A stretch of DNA of 64,000 nucleotides from an uncultured Lachnospiraceae bacterium (lineage in GTDB: Bacteria; Bacillota; Clostridia; Lachnospirales; Lachnospiraceae): positions 1 to 64,000 of the forward strand of contig CAMWTP010000017.1 of assembly GCA_947177165.1 (NCBI GenBank). The letters are read 5' to 3'. The position numbers and the translations under genes are program-made. Shown here piece after piece: positions 36,074-44,588 of this stretch (within the stretch, counting starts at the first letter, position 1; the number at the start of each line of letters is the position of its first letter). Below the pieces are notes generated by a model. It was not told the DNA's origin and ran no database searches. It was given only the letters and a program-made list of their open reading frames with translations.

Positions 36074-36583
36074 TTACTCAATTATAATCTTGCGCACTTT
36101 TCTCGGAGTCTTCTCTTTCCCGTTCTCCTGTCTCAGGATTTCCATAATCTTGGAAGTCATTTTATAAAAGAGCTCCATCTCTTCTTTGGTGAAGGAACCC
36201 ATAACTTTCAAGCCATAGGAAACAAGCTCTCTGATCAGGGCCTCAAACTGCTCCATTCCCTTTTCACTGAATCCAATATTGACGACTCTCTTATCCTCCT
36301 CAGAGCGGGTCCGCACCACCAAACCATTCCGCTCCATGCGGCTGATAATTCCCGTTGCCGTATTCAGCGGCACATGAATATAATCCGCTATCTCGGTCAT
36401 ATTCACTTCGCTCTTTTGATAGAGCAGCCAAAATATAAAAACTTCATTCTTTGAACAATTCAGAAAGATATTTTCCCACAGATCGGAGGACAGCAGTTCC
36501 CGCACTTCCTCTATATAGTCTGTTATCATCCGGGAAAATTCTTCTGTTAATCCGTACTCTTCCAGCCTCATCATTCCATCCAC
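36074..36583 (-). CDS. MarR-family regulator
   Basis: 169 residues. A winged helix lies at about 45-115 (VNMTEIADYIHVPLNTATGI, ISRMERNGLVVRTRSEEDKR with the DxR wing motif). The start is uncertain: the GTG at 36583 has no strong ribosome-binding site, and in-frame ATGs follow at codons 4 and 5. It lies immediately upstream of the ArsA operon on the same strand and probably regulates it. Confidence 0.85.
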   Translation of the reverse strand: MDGMMRLEEYGLTEEFSRMITDYIEEVRELLSSDLWENIFLNCSKNEVFIFWLLYQKSEVNMTEIADYIHVPLNTATGIISRMERNGLVVRTRSEEDKRVVNIGFSEKGMEQFEALIRELVSYGLKVMGSFTKEEMELFYKMTSKIMEILRQENGKEKTPRKVRKIIIE

Positions 36584-36722
36584 TCATTGAACCGAATAAA
36601 AATTTGCAAATTACTTCGCGCTTCGAATTATATTTATCCTACTACAGAAATATGATCTTGTCAATAGCGCAATGATTCCCGCTTCATATGCGGATGTCTG
36701 AACAACAGCACCCTGCAGCCCC

Positions 36723-38141
36723 TCACGCAATATTCAGCAGCCTGATCAGCAAAACCCATGTCAATCCATAATACGCAACAACTGCAACCAGATCATTGAC
36801 TGTTGTGATAAGCGGTCCCGATGCAACAGCGGGATCTATGTTGATCTTGTGAAAAAACATCGGAACCAGGGTGCCGACCATACTGGATATGACCATGGAA
36901 ACCAGCAGTGCAAAGCCGACACAACCCGAAATCATAAAGGCGTTTCCCACGGGATTGTGCTTCAGCAGACAGATGTACAGCCCGATAAAAAGCACTGCCA
37001 TGATTCCAAGAAAAAGCCCGTTTGCAAACCCAACCCGCATTTCCTTGAATACAAGACCTGCCTTCTGTGCACCTGTCAGATTTTCATCCATCAGTACGCG
37101 GATCGTAACAGCAAGTGACTGTGTGCCGACATTTCCAGCCATGTCAAGTATCAGCGATTGAAAACAGATCACAATCGGCAGAACTGCGACGACCGTCTCA
37201 AAGATGCCTACAACAGAGGACACGCCCAGCCCCAGAAACAGCAGGACAATCAGCCATGGCAGACGTTTTTTCATACTCTGCAGCGTCGTCTCGTTCAAGT
37301 CTTCCTCAGCGGTCAGACCGGCAAGCTTTGCATAGTCATCGCCCAGTTCATCGTCAACCACATCGACGATATCCTGTGCCGTAATAATTCCTATAATCTG
37401 ACTCTGACTGTTTACAATCGGAATGGAATCCTCCGCATAATCCCTGATGCGCTCAATGCAGTCGCCAATCTTATCATGGGCATACACGTAAGGATACGAT
37501 GTGACAATCAGATTCTCAAGCACATCGCCTTCTCTCGCCGTGATCAGATCCTTCAAGTCTATCGCTCCATAAAAACGGCCCTCGCCGTCCGTCACATAAA
37601 TAGTGGAAATGTTATCATTCTCCCCTGCCTGGCGAATCAGATCGCGCATCGCCTGACGAATTGTCATCGTATTCTGAATGACGATAAAATTCGTGGTCAT
37701 CCTGCTTCCAATCTCATCCTCCTCATAAGAGAGAATCAGCTGCACATCCCGGCTCGACTCATCGTCCATCAGCCGAACCACCTGCGCCTGTGTGGAATCA
37801 TCCATCTCCTCCAGGACATCGACTGCGTCATCAGAGTCCATGTGGGAGATTACCTTTGCTACATTTTCCAGTTTCAATTCTTTCAGGTATTTGTCGACAT
37901 CCTCAATATAAGCAAACACCTCGGATACCTTCTGCGCGCCAAGTATCGGATACAGCCTTTGTCTCTCAGCCTCTGTCAACTGTTCCAGTGCCCCGGCTAT
38001 ATCATTGTCATGATAATCGGATATCTGGTCCAACAGTTCTTCGCTGCCGAGAGGACTGCGCATAATCCCCAACAATTCCGCAACAAAATCCGGTTCTTTT
38101 AAAATCGTTTTTCCATTTTCCTTCCAATTTTCTCTTTCCAT
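36723..38141 (-). CDS. mgtE: magnesium transporter MgtE
   Basis: 472 residues of normal length. Cytoplasmic N domain (LEQLTEAERQRLYPILG), tandem CBS domains (about 135-265; IGIITAQDIVDVVDDE), then five membrane spans with the pore signature (QSLILDMAGNVGTQSLAVTIR) and NDLVAVVAYYG. Dimeric Mg2+ channel gated by cytoplasmic Mg2+. No M-box riboswitch was recognised upstream. Instead there is a consensus promoter, a short reading frame and a terminator-like fold. Confidence 0.93.
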   Translation of the reverse strand: MERENWKENGKTILKEPDFVAELLGIMRSPLGSEELLDQISDYHDNDIAGALEQLTEAERQRLYPILGAQKVSEVFAYIEDVDKYLKELKLENVAKVISHMDSDDAVDVLEEMDDSTQAQVVRLMDDESSRDVQLILSYEEDEIGSRMTTNFIVIQNTMTIRQAMRDLIRQAGENDNISTIYVTDGEGRFYGAIDLKDLITAREGDVLENLIVTSYPYVYAHDKIGDCIERIRDYAEDSIPIVNSQSQIIGIITAQDIVDVVDDELGDDYAKLAGLTAEEDLNETTLQSMKKRLPWLIVLLFLGLGVSSVVGIFETVVAVLPIVICFQSLILDMAGNVGTQSLAVTIRVLMDENLTGAQKAGLVFKEMRVGFANGLFLGIMAVLFIGLYICLLKHNPVGNAFMISGCVGFALLVSMVISSMVGTLVPMFFHKINIDPAVASGPLITTVNDLVAVVAYYGLTWVLLIRLLNIA

Positions 38142-38183
38142 ATTCTGCCTCCTGTCCTTACCATCTTTCCGCCAAAAAGGCGC

Positions 38184-38239
38184 AAAAAAACACCGCTCCT
38201 GTTACCAATTGTATCGTATAGGAAATCAGATGCGGCGGT
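38184..38239 (-). terminator. weak terminator-like fold before mgtE
   Basis: On the minus strand ACCGC (38235-38239) pairs with GCGGT (38192-38196), and TCCT (38220-38223) with AGGA (38197-38200). An 11-nt bulge separates the two 5' arms. TTTTTTT (38184-38190) follows. It lies between the 34-residue frame and mgtE. A possible attenuator, but the stem is weak. Confidence 0.35.
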
Positions 38240-38255
38240 AAATGGGCAATATGGA

Positions 38256-38360
38256 TTAAGACGCAGTCTCCGAGGTAAAGCTTATGGCAGACTGCGCCAA
38301 TACGTTATCGTTTATACCGCCGCAAATATTACTTCGCCCTGTACGATCGCAACTGTCCAT
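38256..38360 (-). CDS. 34-residue peptide gene or leader upstream of mgtE
   Basis: Small frame starting MDSCDRTGRSNICGG, with two cysteines and a Ser/Thr-rich end. Initiation signals are very strong: GGAGGTG five bases before the ATG, and a consensus promoter 32 nt upstream. Such signals are unusual for a random frame. It could be a regulatory leader peptide of mgtE (as MgtL-like leaders control other Mg2+ transporters) or an independent small protein. No homologue is recalled. Confidence 0.55.
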   Translation of the reverse strand: MDSCDRTGRSNICGGINDNVLAQSAISFTSETAS

Positions 38361-38391
38361 AAATTCACCTCCAATCAACTGTTCTGGTAAA

Positions 38392-38420
38392 ATTATAAGC
38401 CTTAAAAGATATCTTGTCAA
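38392..38420 (-). promoter_or_regulatory. fully consensus sigma-A promoter
   Basis: Minus strand TTGACA (38415-38420), exactly 17 bp, TATAAT (38392-38397). Transcription should begin near 38385 and read the 34-codon frame and then mgtE. Confidence 0.85.
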
Positions 38421-38430
38421 ATTAATTCTG

Positions 38431-38664
38431 CTACTCCATACTGATTCCAGCAAAATCAATTTCAAGACCTTCGTATATTCCAGCTTTTACTTTATCCGAA
38501 AAAGTATATTCCTCAAAAGTATCATGTTCAAAATTGTAAACGGTAACACGCAGCTTCATCGGGTCGACAATCCAATACTCCCTGACATTTGCCATGCGAT
38601 ACTTGAAGAATTTCTTGTTATAAGGACGGCTTGAAGGCGATACAATTTCTATAACGGTATCGAT
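38431..38664 (-). pseudogene. truncated Uma2/DUF820-family endonuclease fragment
   Basis: The minus strand encodes 77 residues with the Uma2 C-terminal signature: VIEIVSPSSRPYNKKF, then VREYWIVDPMKLRVTVYNF. A TAA stop directly precedes the first recognisable residue and there is no start codon, so the N-terminal half is missing. It ends in TAG at 38431. A decayed remnant. Confidence 0.75.
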
Positions 38665-38815
38665 GCATTAGTAAATTGTAACCAAATTGTATGTGCAATT
38701 TGCCATATTTTTCATTTATTTTTTGTTCAATGTTCTATTTTTGCAAAAATTAAATGGAATATGTTTATGAATATGATATAATAAAACTATCTTATGAGCA
38801 GGGGTGCAACTACAA

Positions 38816-40450
38816 ATGAATAAACGCAGCATGAAAAAAAATAATATTTTATATATTGTGGCTTGTATTGCCATTTTCATATTTCTGATTGTCATCCTTT
38901 TTTATGACAGGTCAACCGATACCCGTCAGCAGCAGTCCGCCTATGCAGTCTCACAGTGGACAGACTACAGGACTACTTTCAATATGAAAAAAACGATTAT
39001 TTCAGGCACGATTACCGTTGATCCTTCTGTCGGCGATGTACTTGCTTTTTATACAATCCACCAGAATGTCAGGTTTTATGTCAATGACCAGCTCATTTAT
39101 GAATATCCCGTTGCCAACAACAATCCCTTATCAGATTCTCCGGGATACTGCTGGAACTTCATCAATCTGCCCTGGAACGCCAACGATATTGAAATTATTA
39201 TTTCCAGCCCATACCCATCCTACTTAAGGAATGTCCCGGCTATTTACATCGGAAATAATTTCTCTCTCCCCGCTCATATTATAACAAAGGATATTCTTCC
39301 CTTTGCACTCTGCATTATCATGCTTGTGCTGGGTACTGTGCTGGTATCGTTCCATTTGTTTATTTCGCGCAATATCAATACAAGCGGAAAACTGTTGAAG
39401 CTGGGAATTTTTTCCATATTTTTATCCATATGGTCCATCAATGAATGCAGCCTGACCACTCTGCTTCTGAAGAACAATCTGGTGACATCCTACCTGTCTT
39501 TCCTGTCGTTGATGCTGCTCGCCTGTCCGTTTGCCATGTTTGTTCAGACGTTTTATGAGGACGAGAGTCCGATATGGAACTGGTTTTATCAGATGAATCT
39601 CGCACAGATTTTTATTTGTATGCTGCTTGCAGTTACCGGCATTGCGGATCTGAGAGAGTCTATCTGGACTACCCACATCATGATGGCCACCCTTGCAGTT
39701 ATTATTATAATACAGTCCTACCGCCTTCTCAAAAACGGAGTGCATTCCCGCACTGTGAAGGTTCACATCACATGTATCATAATCTGTGTTGTAACCCTCA
39801 TGCTGGATATGTTTGGGTTTTACTCCGGCAGCTGGGACGGAAACACATTTGGACGCCTGGGTTTCCTCACCTATATCGTTGCACTGGGCATCTCCTCCGC
39901 AAGGGAAACCACTTCGCTCATGAAAATGGGACAGGAAGCAAACGCTTACCAGACACTTGCCTACACAGATCAGATGACCAACATGAACAATCGCACCTGC
40001 TTTAATGTAGACTTTGCCAAATTATCTGAGAATCCTGAAGATATTGCTGTGATTGATTTTGACCTCAACAATTTGAAACATGTAAACGATACCTTTGGCC
40101 ACAGTGCCGGGGACCTGTACATAAAGAGCTGCGCTACCATCATTTATGAAATTTTCAATGGAATCGGAAAGTGTTACAGAGTCGGCGGCGACGAGTTTGT
40201 TGCGCTGATTGAAAAGGCTTCTTCAATCGACATGACACACTATATGGCCATGCTTGAGTCGAGCGTCGATGCCTCAAACCGCGAAAATAAGGATTCTAAA
40301 ATGAAAATGCAGATCGCATACGGCTGCGCCGTTTATGACCCCGGTGCAGACAAGAATCTGGAGGATACCTACAACAGGGCTGATAAGATTATGTACGCAA
40401 ACAAAAAAGAGAAAAAAGAAAGACAAAAATATGAGCGTCAATCCTTTTAA
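38816..40450 (+). CDS. membrane diguanylate cyclase (GGDEF)
   Basis: 544 residues. TM1 is followed by an extracytoplasmic beta-rich sensor (about 35-165; 7TMR-DISM-like), seven or so spans (about 170-375), and a GGDEF domain (about 385-540) with an intact active site CYRVGGDEFVAL and DLNNLKHVNDTFGH. Makes c-di-GMP. The usual RxxD inhibitory site five residues before GGDEF is not evident. The ATG at 38816 is preferred (AGGGG upstream) over the GTG at 38804. Confidence 0.92.
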   Translation: MNKRSMKKNNILYIVACIAIFIFLIVILFYDRSTDTRQQQSAYAVSQWTDYRTTFNMKKTIISGTITVDPSVGDVLAFYTIHQNVRFYVNDQLIYEYPVANNNPLSDSPGYCWNFINLPWNANDIEIIISSPYPSYLRNVPAIYIGNNFSLPAHIITKDILPFALCIIMLVLGTVLVSFHLFISRNINTSGKLLKLGIFSIFLSIWSINECSLTTLLLKNNLVTSYLSFLSLMLLACPFAMFVQTFYEDESPIWNWFYQMNLAQIFICMLLAVTGIADLRESIWTTHIMMATLAVIIIIQSYRLLKNGVHSRTVKVHITCIIICVVTLMLDMFGFYSGSWDGNTFGRLGFLTYIVALGISSARETTSLMKMGQEANAYQTLAYTDQMTNMNNRTCFNVDFAKLSENPEDIAVIDFDLNNLKHVNDTFGHSAGDLYIKSCATIIYEIFNGIGKCYRVGGDEFVALIEKASSIDMTHYMAMLESSVDASNRENKDSKMKMQIAYGCAVYDPGADKNLEDTYNRADKIMYANKKEKKERQKYERQSF

Positions 40451-40495
40451 AATCAAAAAAAGCAGTTGCCATTATCACAACTGCTTTTTTTGATT
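40451..40495. terminator. bidirectional intrinsic terminator
   Basis: Perfect 18-bp stem (AATCAAAAAAAGCAGTTG, 40451-40468, with 40478-40495) around a 9-nt loop, with A- and T-runs on both sides. Ends the GGDEF transcript and the convergent FliD-like transcript. Confidence 0.88.
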
Positions 40496-40533
40496 AGGAA
40501 TTATTTTTAGGATTATTTAGGAGCTTCTTTATA

Positions 40534-41301
40534 TCAGAAATACCAACCACTGTTACTGCCATAGTTCCCGTAATTGTAGTAGGAGTAACCGCTGTTGTAA
40601 TTGCCGTATCCGTTAAAATATGAATTGCTCGTTCCGTATTTATTGTAAGTAGAGGTTGCTCCATACAGCTTACTCAATGATGTAAGACTGGCCGCTGAAG
40701 CGCTCTCTATGCTTTCCATCTTTGCACTGATCTTGTCTGCAAAACCGCCTTCCTTCGCAAACACCGCTTTCACCTTATCGAAACCAGCGGCTTCGAGCTT
40801 CTTCTCATCGATTGTAAGCTCACCAGAATCCGAAACAGTGATGCCGATTTCCTGTAAGGCTGTCTTGTTCGTTGACATGATATTGTCAAGCGCCTTCTTG
40901 AACGCAGTATTCGCGGTACCGCCAAGATCAACCAGATCATTGTAGACCGAATTGTAATCCGACACGAAATTCCTGATATACTTGTTCAGATTATTCTGAT
41001 CGTTCTCCTGCGCTTTCTTGCCTGTCTCATCGTCTGTGTAAGTCGTCTTGCCAATCTTGAGCATACTCTCCACATTCGTCTGTACACTGCTTGCATACTT
41101 CTCTATCCTCTCGTACTTCGCAAGCTGCTTGGTCTGTGTCAGGGCAGTCGACGCCGAGACAGGTCTCCTGGTTGAGCTTGATTTTGAGCTGCTGCCCGAG
41201 CCTGAAGTTCTGCTGCTGATTATTTTACCTGCGCGGCTTCTTCTGGCACTGCGCAAATTTCTCGCTCTTAAAAGTGCATTTCTTGAACTATTAATATTCA
41301 T
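40534..41301 (-). CDS. FliD C-terminal-like protein with Gly/Tyr/Ser/Asn-rich tail
   Basis: 255 residues. N-terminal 50 residues are Arg/Ser-rich. Residues about 85-215 resemble the C-terminal part of the flagellar cap FliD: NKYIRNFVSDYNSVYNDLVD, LQEIGITVSDSGELTIDEKK and FAKEGGFADKISAKMESIE. The last 40 residues are low-complexity Gly/Tyr/Ser/Asn. It lacks the D2/D3 domains and is half the length of FliD. No other flagellar gene is nearby. Perhaps a secreted filament- or surface-associated protein. Confidence 0.65.
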   Translation of the reverse strand: MNINSSRNALLRARNLRSARRSRAGKIISSRTSGSGSSSKSSSTRRPVSASTALTQTKQLAKYERIEKYASSVQTNVESMLKIGKTTYTDDETGKKAQENDQNNLNKYIRNFVSDYNSVYNDLVDLGGTANTAFKKALDNIMSTNKTALQEIGITVSDSGELTIDEKKLEAAGFDKVKAVFAKEGGFADKISAKMESIESASAASLTSLSKLYGATSTYNKYGTSNSYFNGYGNYNSGYSYYNYGNYGSNSGWYF

Positions 41302-41510
41302 ACTATATTCCTATCCTTTCCTATCCGCATTTCTATGCTTTTTTGTAAGGTCAGGTTCCATCCTTGTTTACGTAATATATATCGGCTTTCCCCGCTAAAA
41401 TGTTAACATAGTATTCGAAAAAACTTTTTAAATTGTAACATGTTTTCTGAAAATTCAGTACAAAAAGAGCTGTCTGCCGAAAATACCGGCAATCAGCCCT
41501 TTCTTTCACA

Positions 41511-43043
41511 TTATTCTATCTCTGAATCCGCTGTTTTCTGATTTACTGCCAGATTCACACCATCCAGTCCATTTACAGTAATGTTTCTATTGACCTTAGC
41601 ATCATAGGACTCAGCATTGATGATATTTGCCAGATCTATCCCTGTCGCCTCCTTCATGGACGCAAACAGCTTTGCCATCACTGCCGGGACATTCCCTGCC
41701 ACCTGGTCAACCCCATTGGAACCGCCGTCCCCGCCGATGATTGTAATCTTGTCGATCTGTGACAACGGTTCTGCGATCTTCCCTGCAATATCAGGAAGCA
41801 CTTTAATCATCATCTCAGCCACAGCCGCCTTGTTATACTTCGCGTACGCTTCCGCCTTCTTCTCCATGGCTTCCGCCTCAGCGAGTCCTCTCGCCTGTAT
41901 CGCCTCAGCCTCAGCGACACCCTTTGCCCGCACTGCTGCGGCCTCAGCCTCACCGTATGCCCGGATACCCTGAGCCTCCTGCTCTCTGGAGTAGCGGTCT
42001 GCCTCCGCCTGTGCCTTTCTCGCTTCCGCTTCCCTCTGCGCCTCAAACTGCTGTGCCTCGGCTTCCTTCTGGCGCTGGTACAGCGCTGCGTCCGCTTTCT
42101 GCTGTGCCGCGTACTTCTCTGCCTCTGCCTGCTTCTTTACCTCTGCCTCAAGTGCGCGCTCCCTGACTGCAACCTGCTTCTGCTTCAGCTCGATCTCGCG
42201 CTCCTGCTTTGCGATATCCGCATTTGCAGTGGTGATCTCGATCGTTTTACGCTGCTCTTCCTTCTGAATCGCGTAAGCAGCATCTGCCATCGCCTTCTTG
42301 GTGTCCGCCTCCATCTGCAGTTCTGACTTCTTGATGGCAAGTTCATTCTGCTTCTTCGCAATCTCAGTCTGTGCCGCCACTGCCGCGTCATTTGAGTCCT
42401 TGTCCGCCGCTGCCTGCGCTACCTTGATGTCGCGCTCACTCTCGGCTCTCGCAATCGCTGCCGCCTTCTTGATCTTCACAATATTGTCAATACCGAGATT
42501 CTCAATGACATCATTGCCGTCAACAAAGTTCTGCACGTTGAAACTGATAACATCCAGCCCCATCGCCGCAAGATCCGGCTCCGCATTCTCCTTGACCAGC
42601 TCCGCAAATTTCTGGCGGTCTGATACCATTTCCTCCAGACGCATACGCCCTACGATCTCACGCACATTGCCCTCGAGAACCTCCCTTGCCACGCCCGCTA
42701 TGTACTCTGTATTTTTGTTCAGAAAGTTCTCCGCCGCAAGCCTTAATTTGTCCGGCTGGTTGCTGATCTTGACATTGACCGTGGCATCCACGTTGATATT
42801 GATATAATCAGCCGTGGGAACTGCGTTGCTTGTCTTGACGTCAATGGGAATCAGCCTGAGATTTAACTTGTCAAGTCTCTCAAAAAATGGAATCCGTATA
42901 CTCGCTTTTCCGATCACAACCTTCGACTTTTTCTTGATACCTGAGATAATAAACGCCATATCGGGCGGTGCCTTCACATATCCCAGACATAATAGCAAAA
43001 CCAAACCTGCGATCACCACTACTGCAATCACTGCACCTGTCAT
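41511..43043 (-). CDS. flotillin-type SPFH/band 7 protein
   Basis: 510 residues. N-terminal hydrophobic anchor (IAVVVIAGLVLLLCLGYV), SPFH domain (about 25-200), then a long Ala/Glu/Lys/Gln-rich coiled coil with repeated EAEA/AEAEA units, and a C-terminal NITVNG region. Membrane-microdomain scaffold that oligomerises at the inner face. GGAGGAGAACGAG precedes the ATG. It sits in the middle of the FliD-like/DUF6033 cluster on the same strand. Confidence 0.92.
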   Translation of the reverse strand: MTGAVIAVVVIAGLVLLLCLGYVKAPPDMAFIISGIKKKSKVVIGKASIRIPFFERLDKLNLRLIPIDVKTSNAVPTADYININVDATVNVKISNQPDKLRLAAENFLNKNTEYIAGVAREVLEGNVREIVGRMRLEEMVSDRQKFAELVKENAEPDLAAMGLDVISFNVQNFVDGNDVIENLGIDNIVKIKKAAAIARAESERDIKVAQAAADKDSNDAAVAAQTEIAKKQNELAIKKSELQMEADTKKAMADAAYAIQKEEQRKTIEITTANADIAKQEREIELKQKQVAVRERALEAEVKKQAEAEKYAAQQKADAALYQRQKEAEAQQFEAQREAEARKAQAEADRYSREQEAQGIRAYGEAEAAAVRAKGVAEAEAIQARGLAEAEAMEKKAEAYAKYNKAAVAEMMIKVLPDIAGKIAEPLSQIDKITIIGGDGGSNGVDQVAGNVPAVMAKLFASMKEATGIDLANIINAESYDAKVNRNITVNGLDGVNLAVNQKTADSEIE

Positions 43044-43068
43044 CTCGTTCTCCTCCTTCGCTCATGAA

Positions 43069-43146
43069 CCGGAACTTCGTATATTCCGGTATATAAAAAT
43101 GTATGTAACCATTCAGAGCATATCACTCCAAATGGCTACATACATT
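43069..43146 (-). promoter_or_regulatory. two hairpins between the DUF6033 and flotillin genes
   Basis: ACCGGAA/TTCCGGT (43068-43090) and a 16-bp stem AATGTATGTAACCATT (43098-43113) with 43131-43146, one mismatch. They may terminate or process the upstream transcript or regulate flotillin expression. Confidence 0.45.
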
Positions 43147-43188
43147 GTATCATAATTTTATACTCCTGTCACTTTGTAGAAAATGTTT

Positions 43189-44025
43189 TTAAATCGTGGA
43201 ATCAAACTTCCGCCCTACCTGTCTCTCATAGCTTGACAGGATATCCCTTCTAAAGAGATTGTCTGCATTCTCAATCTGACTGATCAAATCCTCAATGGAA
43301 TCCGCCGTGAATGTCACTTCATTGTCATCGTCACTTTCGTAGAATTCCTCCCGGATCTCTTTTTTCTCCGCCCGGCCGGCTTCCAGCTTCTCCTGCTGCT
43401 TTTTCTGTTCCGCCTTCTTTGCGGCTTTCTTCTCCTCAGCCTTTTTCGCGGCTTTCTTCTTTGCAAGCCGTTCCTGTGCAGTTTTGTTCTGTGCCTTGAA
43501 CGACTGGTCCATCGTCGCAAAGAACGATGTCGCACCATTGTCATACACATTCATACCGCAGCTCTTGACGTTCAGCCCCATATTGGCCAGTTTGGTCTTT
43601 AGCTGGTTCAGTCCGTTTGCACCCTGTGAGATTGCACTCTCATACTGCTTTCGGTAGTCTTCATCCACCGCCATGCGCTCAATCTTCTCCTCGTCAATCA
43701 GGACCACCATCTTATTCGGATTGGAATATTTGGAAGCGTTTGCCTTGGCAAATTCCTTCTGGTCCTTGCTCACGAGTATAAAATCCAGATTGCCGTATTT
43801 CTTTTTCAACTGCTCGTAATACTTTGCTGCCTCCTCCGTCAACTCCGGACTGCCGATGGTCCTGCCATTGACCTTTGTCTTTCTGACAGTTTCTGTGGAG
43901 CCATCCGGCTTTGTGATCGCGATGTCCTCCGTCTTCTCGTCTGACCTTTTGTTTGTCTTTGATGTGTTGTAGTAAGCAGAAACGCTCTCTGCAACAGCGG
44001 GCGTACCCGCAGATATGGTACTCAT
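43189..44025 (-). CDS. DUF6033-family protein
   Basis: 278 residues. It starts MSTISAGTPAVAESVSAYYN. A middle domain (about 60-165) contains AAKYYEQLKKKYGNLDFILV and NPNKMVVLIDEEKIERMA. A strongly basic Lys/Ala/Glu coiled-coil stretch (about 185-230) precedes an acidic end. The N-terminal style matches the neighbouring MNIS.. and MNIN.. proteins. No membrane segment or classical signal peptide. Function unknown; same strand as its neighbours. Confidence 0.72.
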   Translation of the reverse strand: MSTISAGTPAVAESVSAYYNTSKTNKRSDEKTEDIAITKPDGSTETVRKTKVNGRTIGSPELTEEAAKYYEQLKKKYGNLDFILVSKDQKEFAKANASKYSNPNKMVVLIDEEKIERMAVDEDYRKQYESAISQGANGLNQLKTKLANMGLNVKSCGMNVYDNGATSFFATMDQSFKAQNKTAQERLAKKKAAKKAEEKKAAKKAEQKKQQEKLEAGRAEKKEIREEFYESDDDNEVTFTADSIEDLISQIENADNLFRRDILSSYERQVGRKFDSTI

Positions 44026-44112
44026 AGTTCATCCCTCCCTGATTTTTTTGCGGCTAAAATCCGTTTTAGCCGGTACCGTTGTCTCTCAACTTTATTCAAT
44101 TGTTTATATACT

Positions 44113-44574
44113 TTACGCTTTCGCCTTAAAGCCCGCGCTCTCCGCCTCCGGCGTCCAGAATATACTGTTATATCTTATCTGCTCCTCAATCTCGCTGACA
44201 TTTGTTGTCCGTATTACCGAACGGCTTGTCATCCGTCCGCCCAGCATTCCTGTCCCGCTGAACCGGTCCGATGCACAGATCTCCGTGCTGATATTATTAT
44301 AGTTATTCATATGACAGATACAGCTTACAATATACCCTCCAGTAACTGCAATGATGTCATTCAGAGTTTTCATACAATATGGAAGCATTGTCAGATTATT
44401 TTCAAGCCATTGCTCGATCTTTTTGTCCTTCGTCGCCCTGTAATACAGCCGCTCGCTGATTTCTACACGATATCCTTCCGCTCTCATACAATCAAAGCAC
44501 TTTTTGACATATTTCGCATATTCATATGGATTTTTGTACCTGACATCCGAATCCTTATTATCTTCCTTCAGCAT
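44113..44574 (-). CDS. hypothetical protein
   Basis: 153 residues, no recognised domain. N-terminal part is charged and helical (YEYAKYVKKCFDCMRAEGYR). The C-terminal part contains RSVIRTTNVSEIEEQI. It lies 14 nt after the upstream 191-residue gene and 87 nt before the DUF6033 gene, so it is co-transcribed. Confidence 0.65.
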   Translation of the reverse strand: MLKEDNKDSDVRYKNPYEYAKYVKKCFDCMRAEGYRVEISERLYYRATKDKKIEQWLENNLTMLPYCMKTLNDIIAVTGGYIVSCICHMNNYNNISTEICASDRFSGTGMLGGRMTSRSVIRTTNVSEIEEQIRYNSIFWTPEAESAGFKAKA

Positions 44575-44588
44575 GCAATCAACTCGCC

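Noticed and set aside
37158-38102. Plus-strand open frame of 314 codons
   Set aside because: Antisense shadow of mgtE, rich in His/Asn/Gln, with no domain.
38142-38255. M-box or other Mg2+ riboswitch upstream of mgtE
   Set aside because: The region is too short and the conserved M-box core was not recognised; only a weak terminator-like fold is present.
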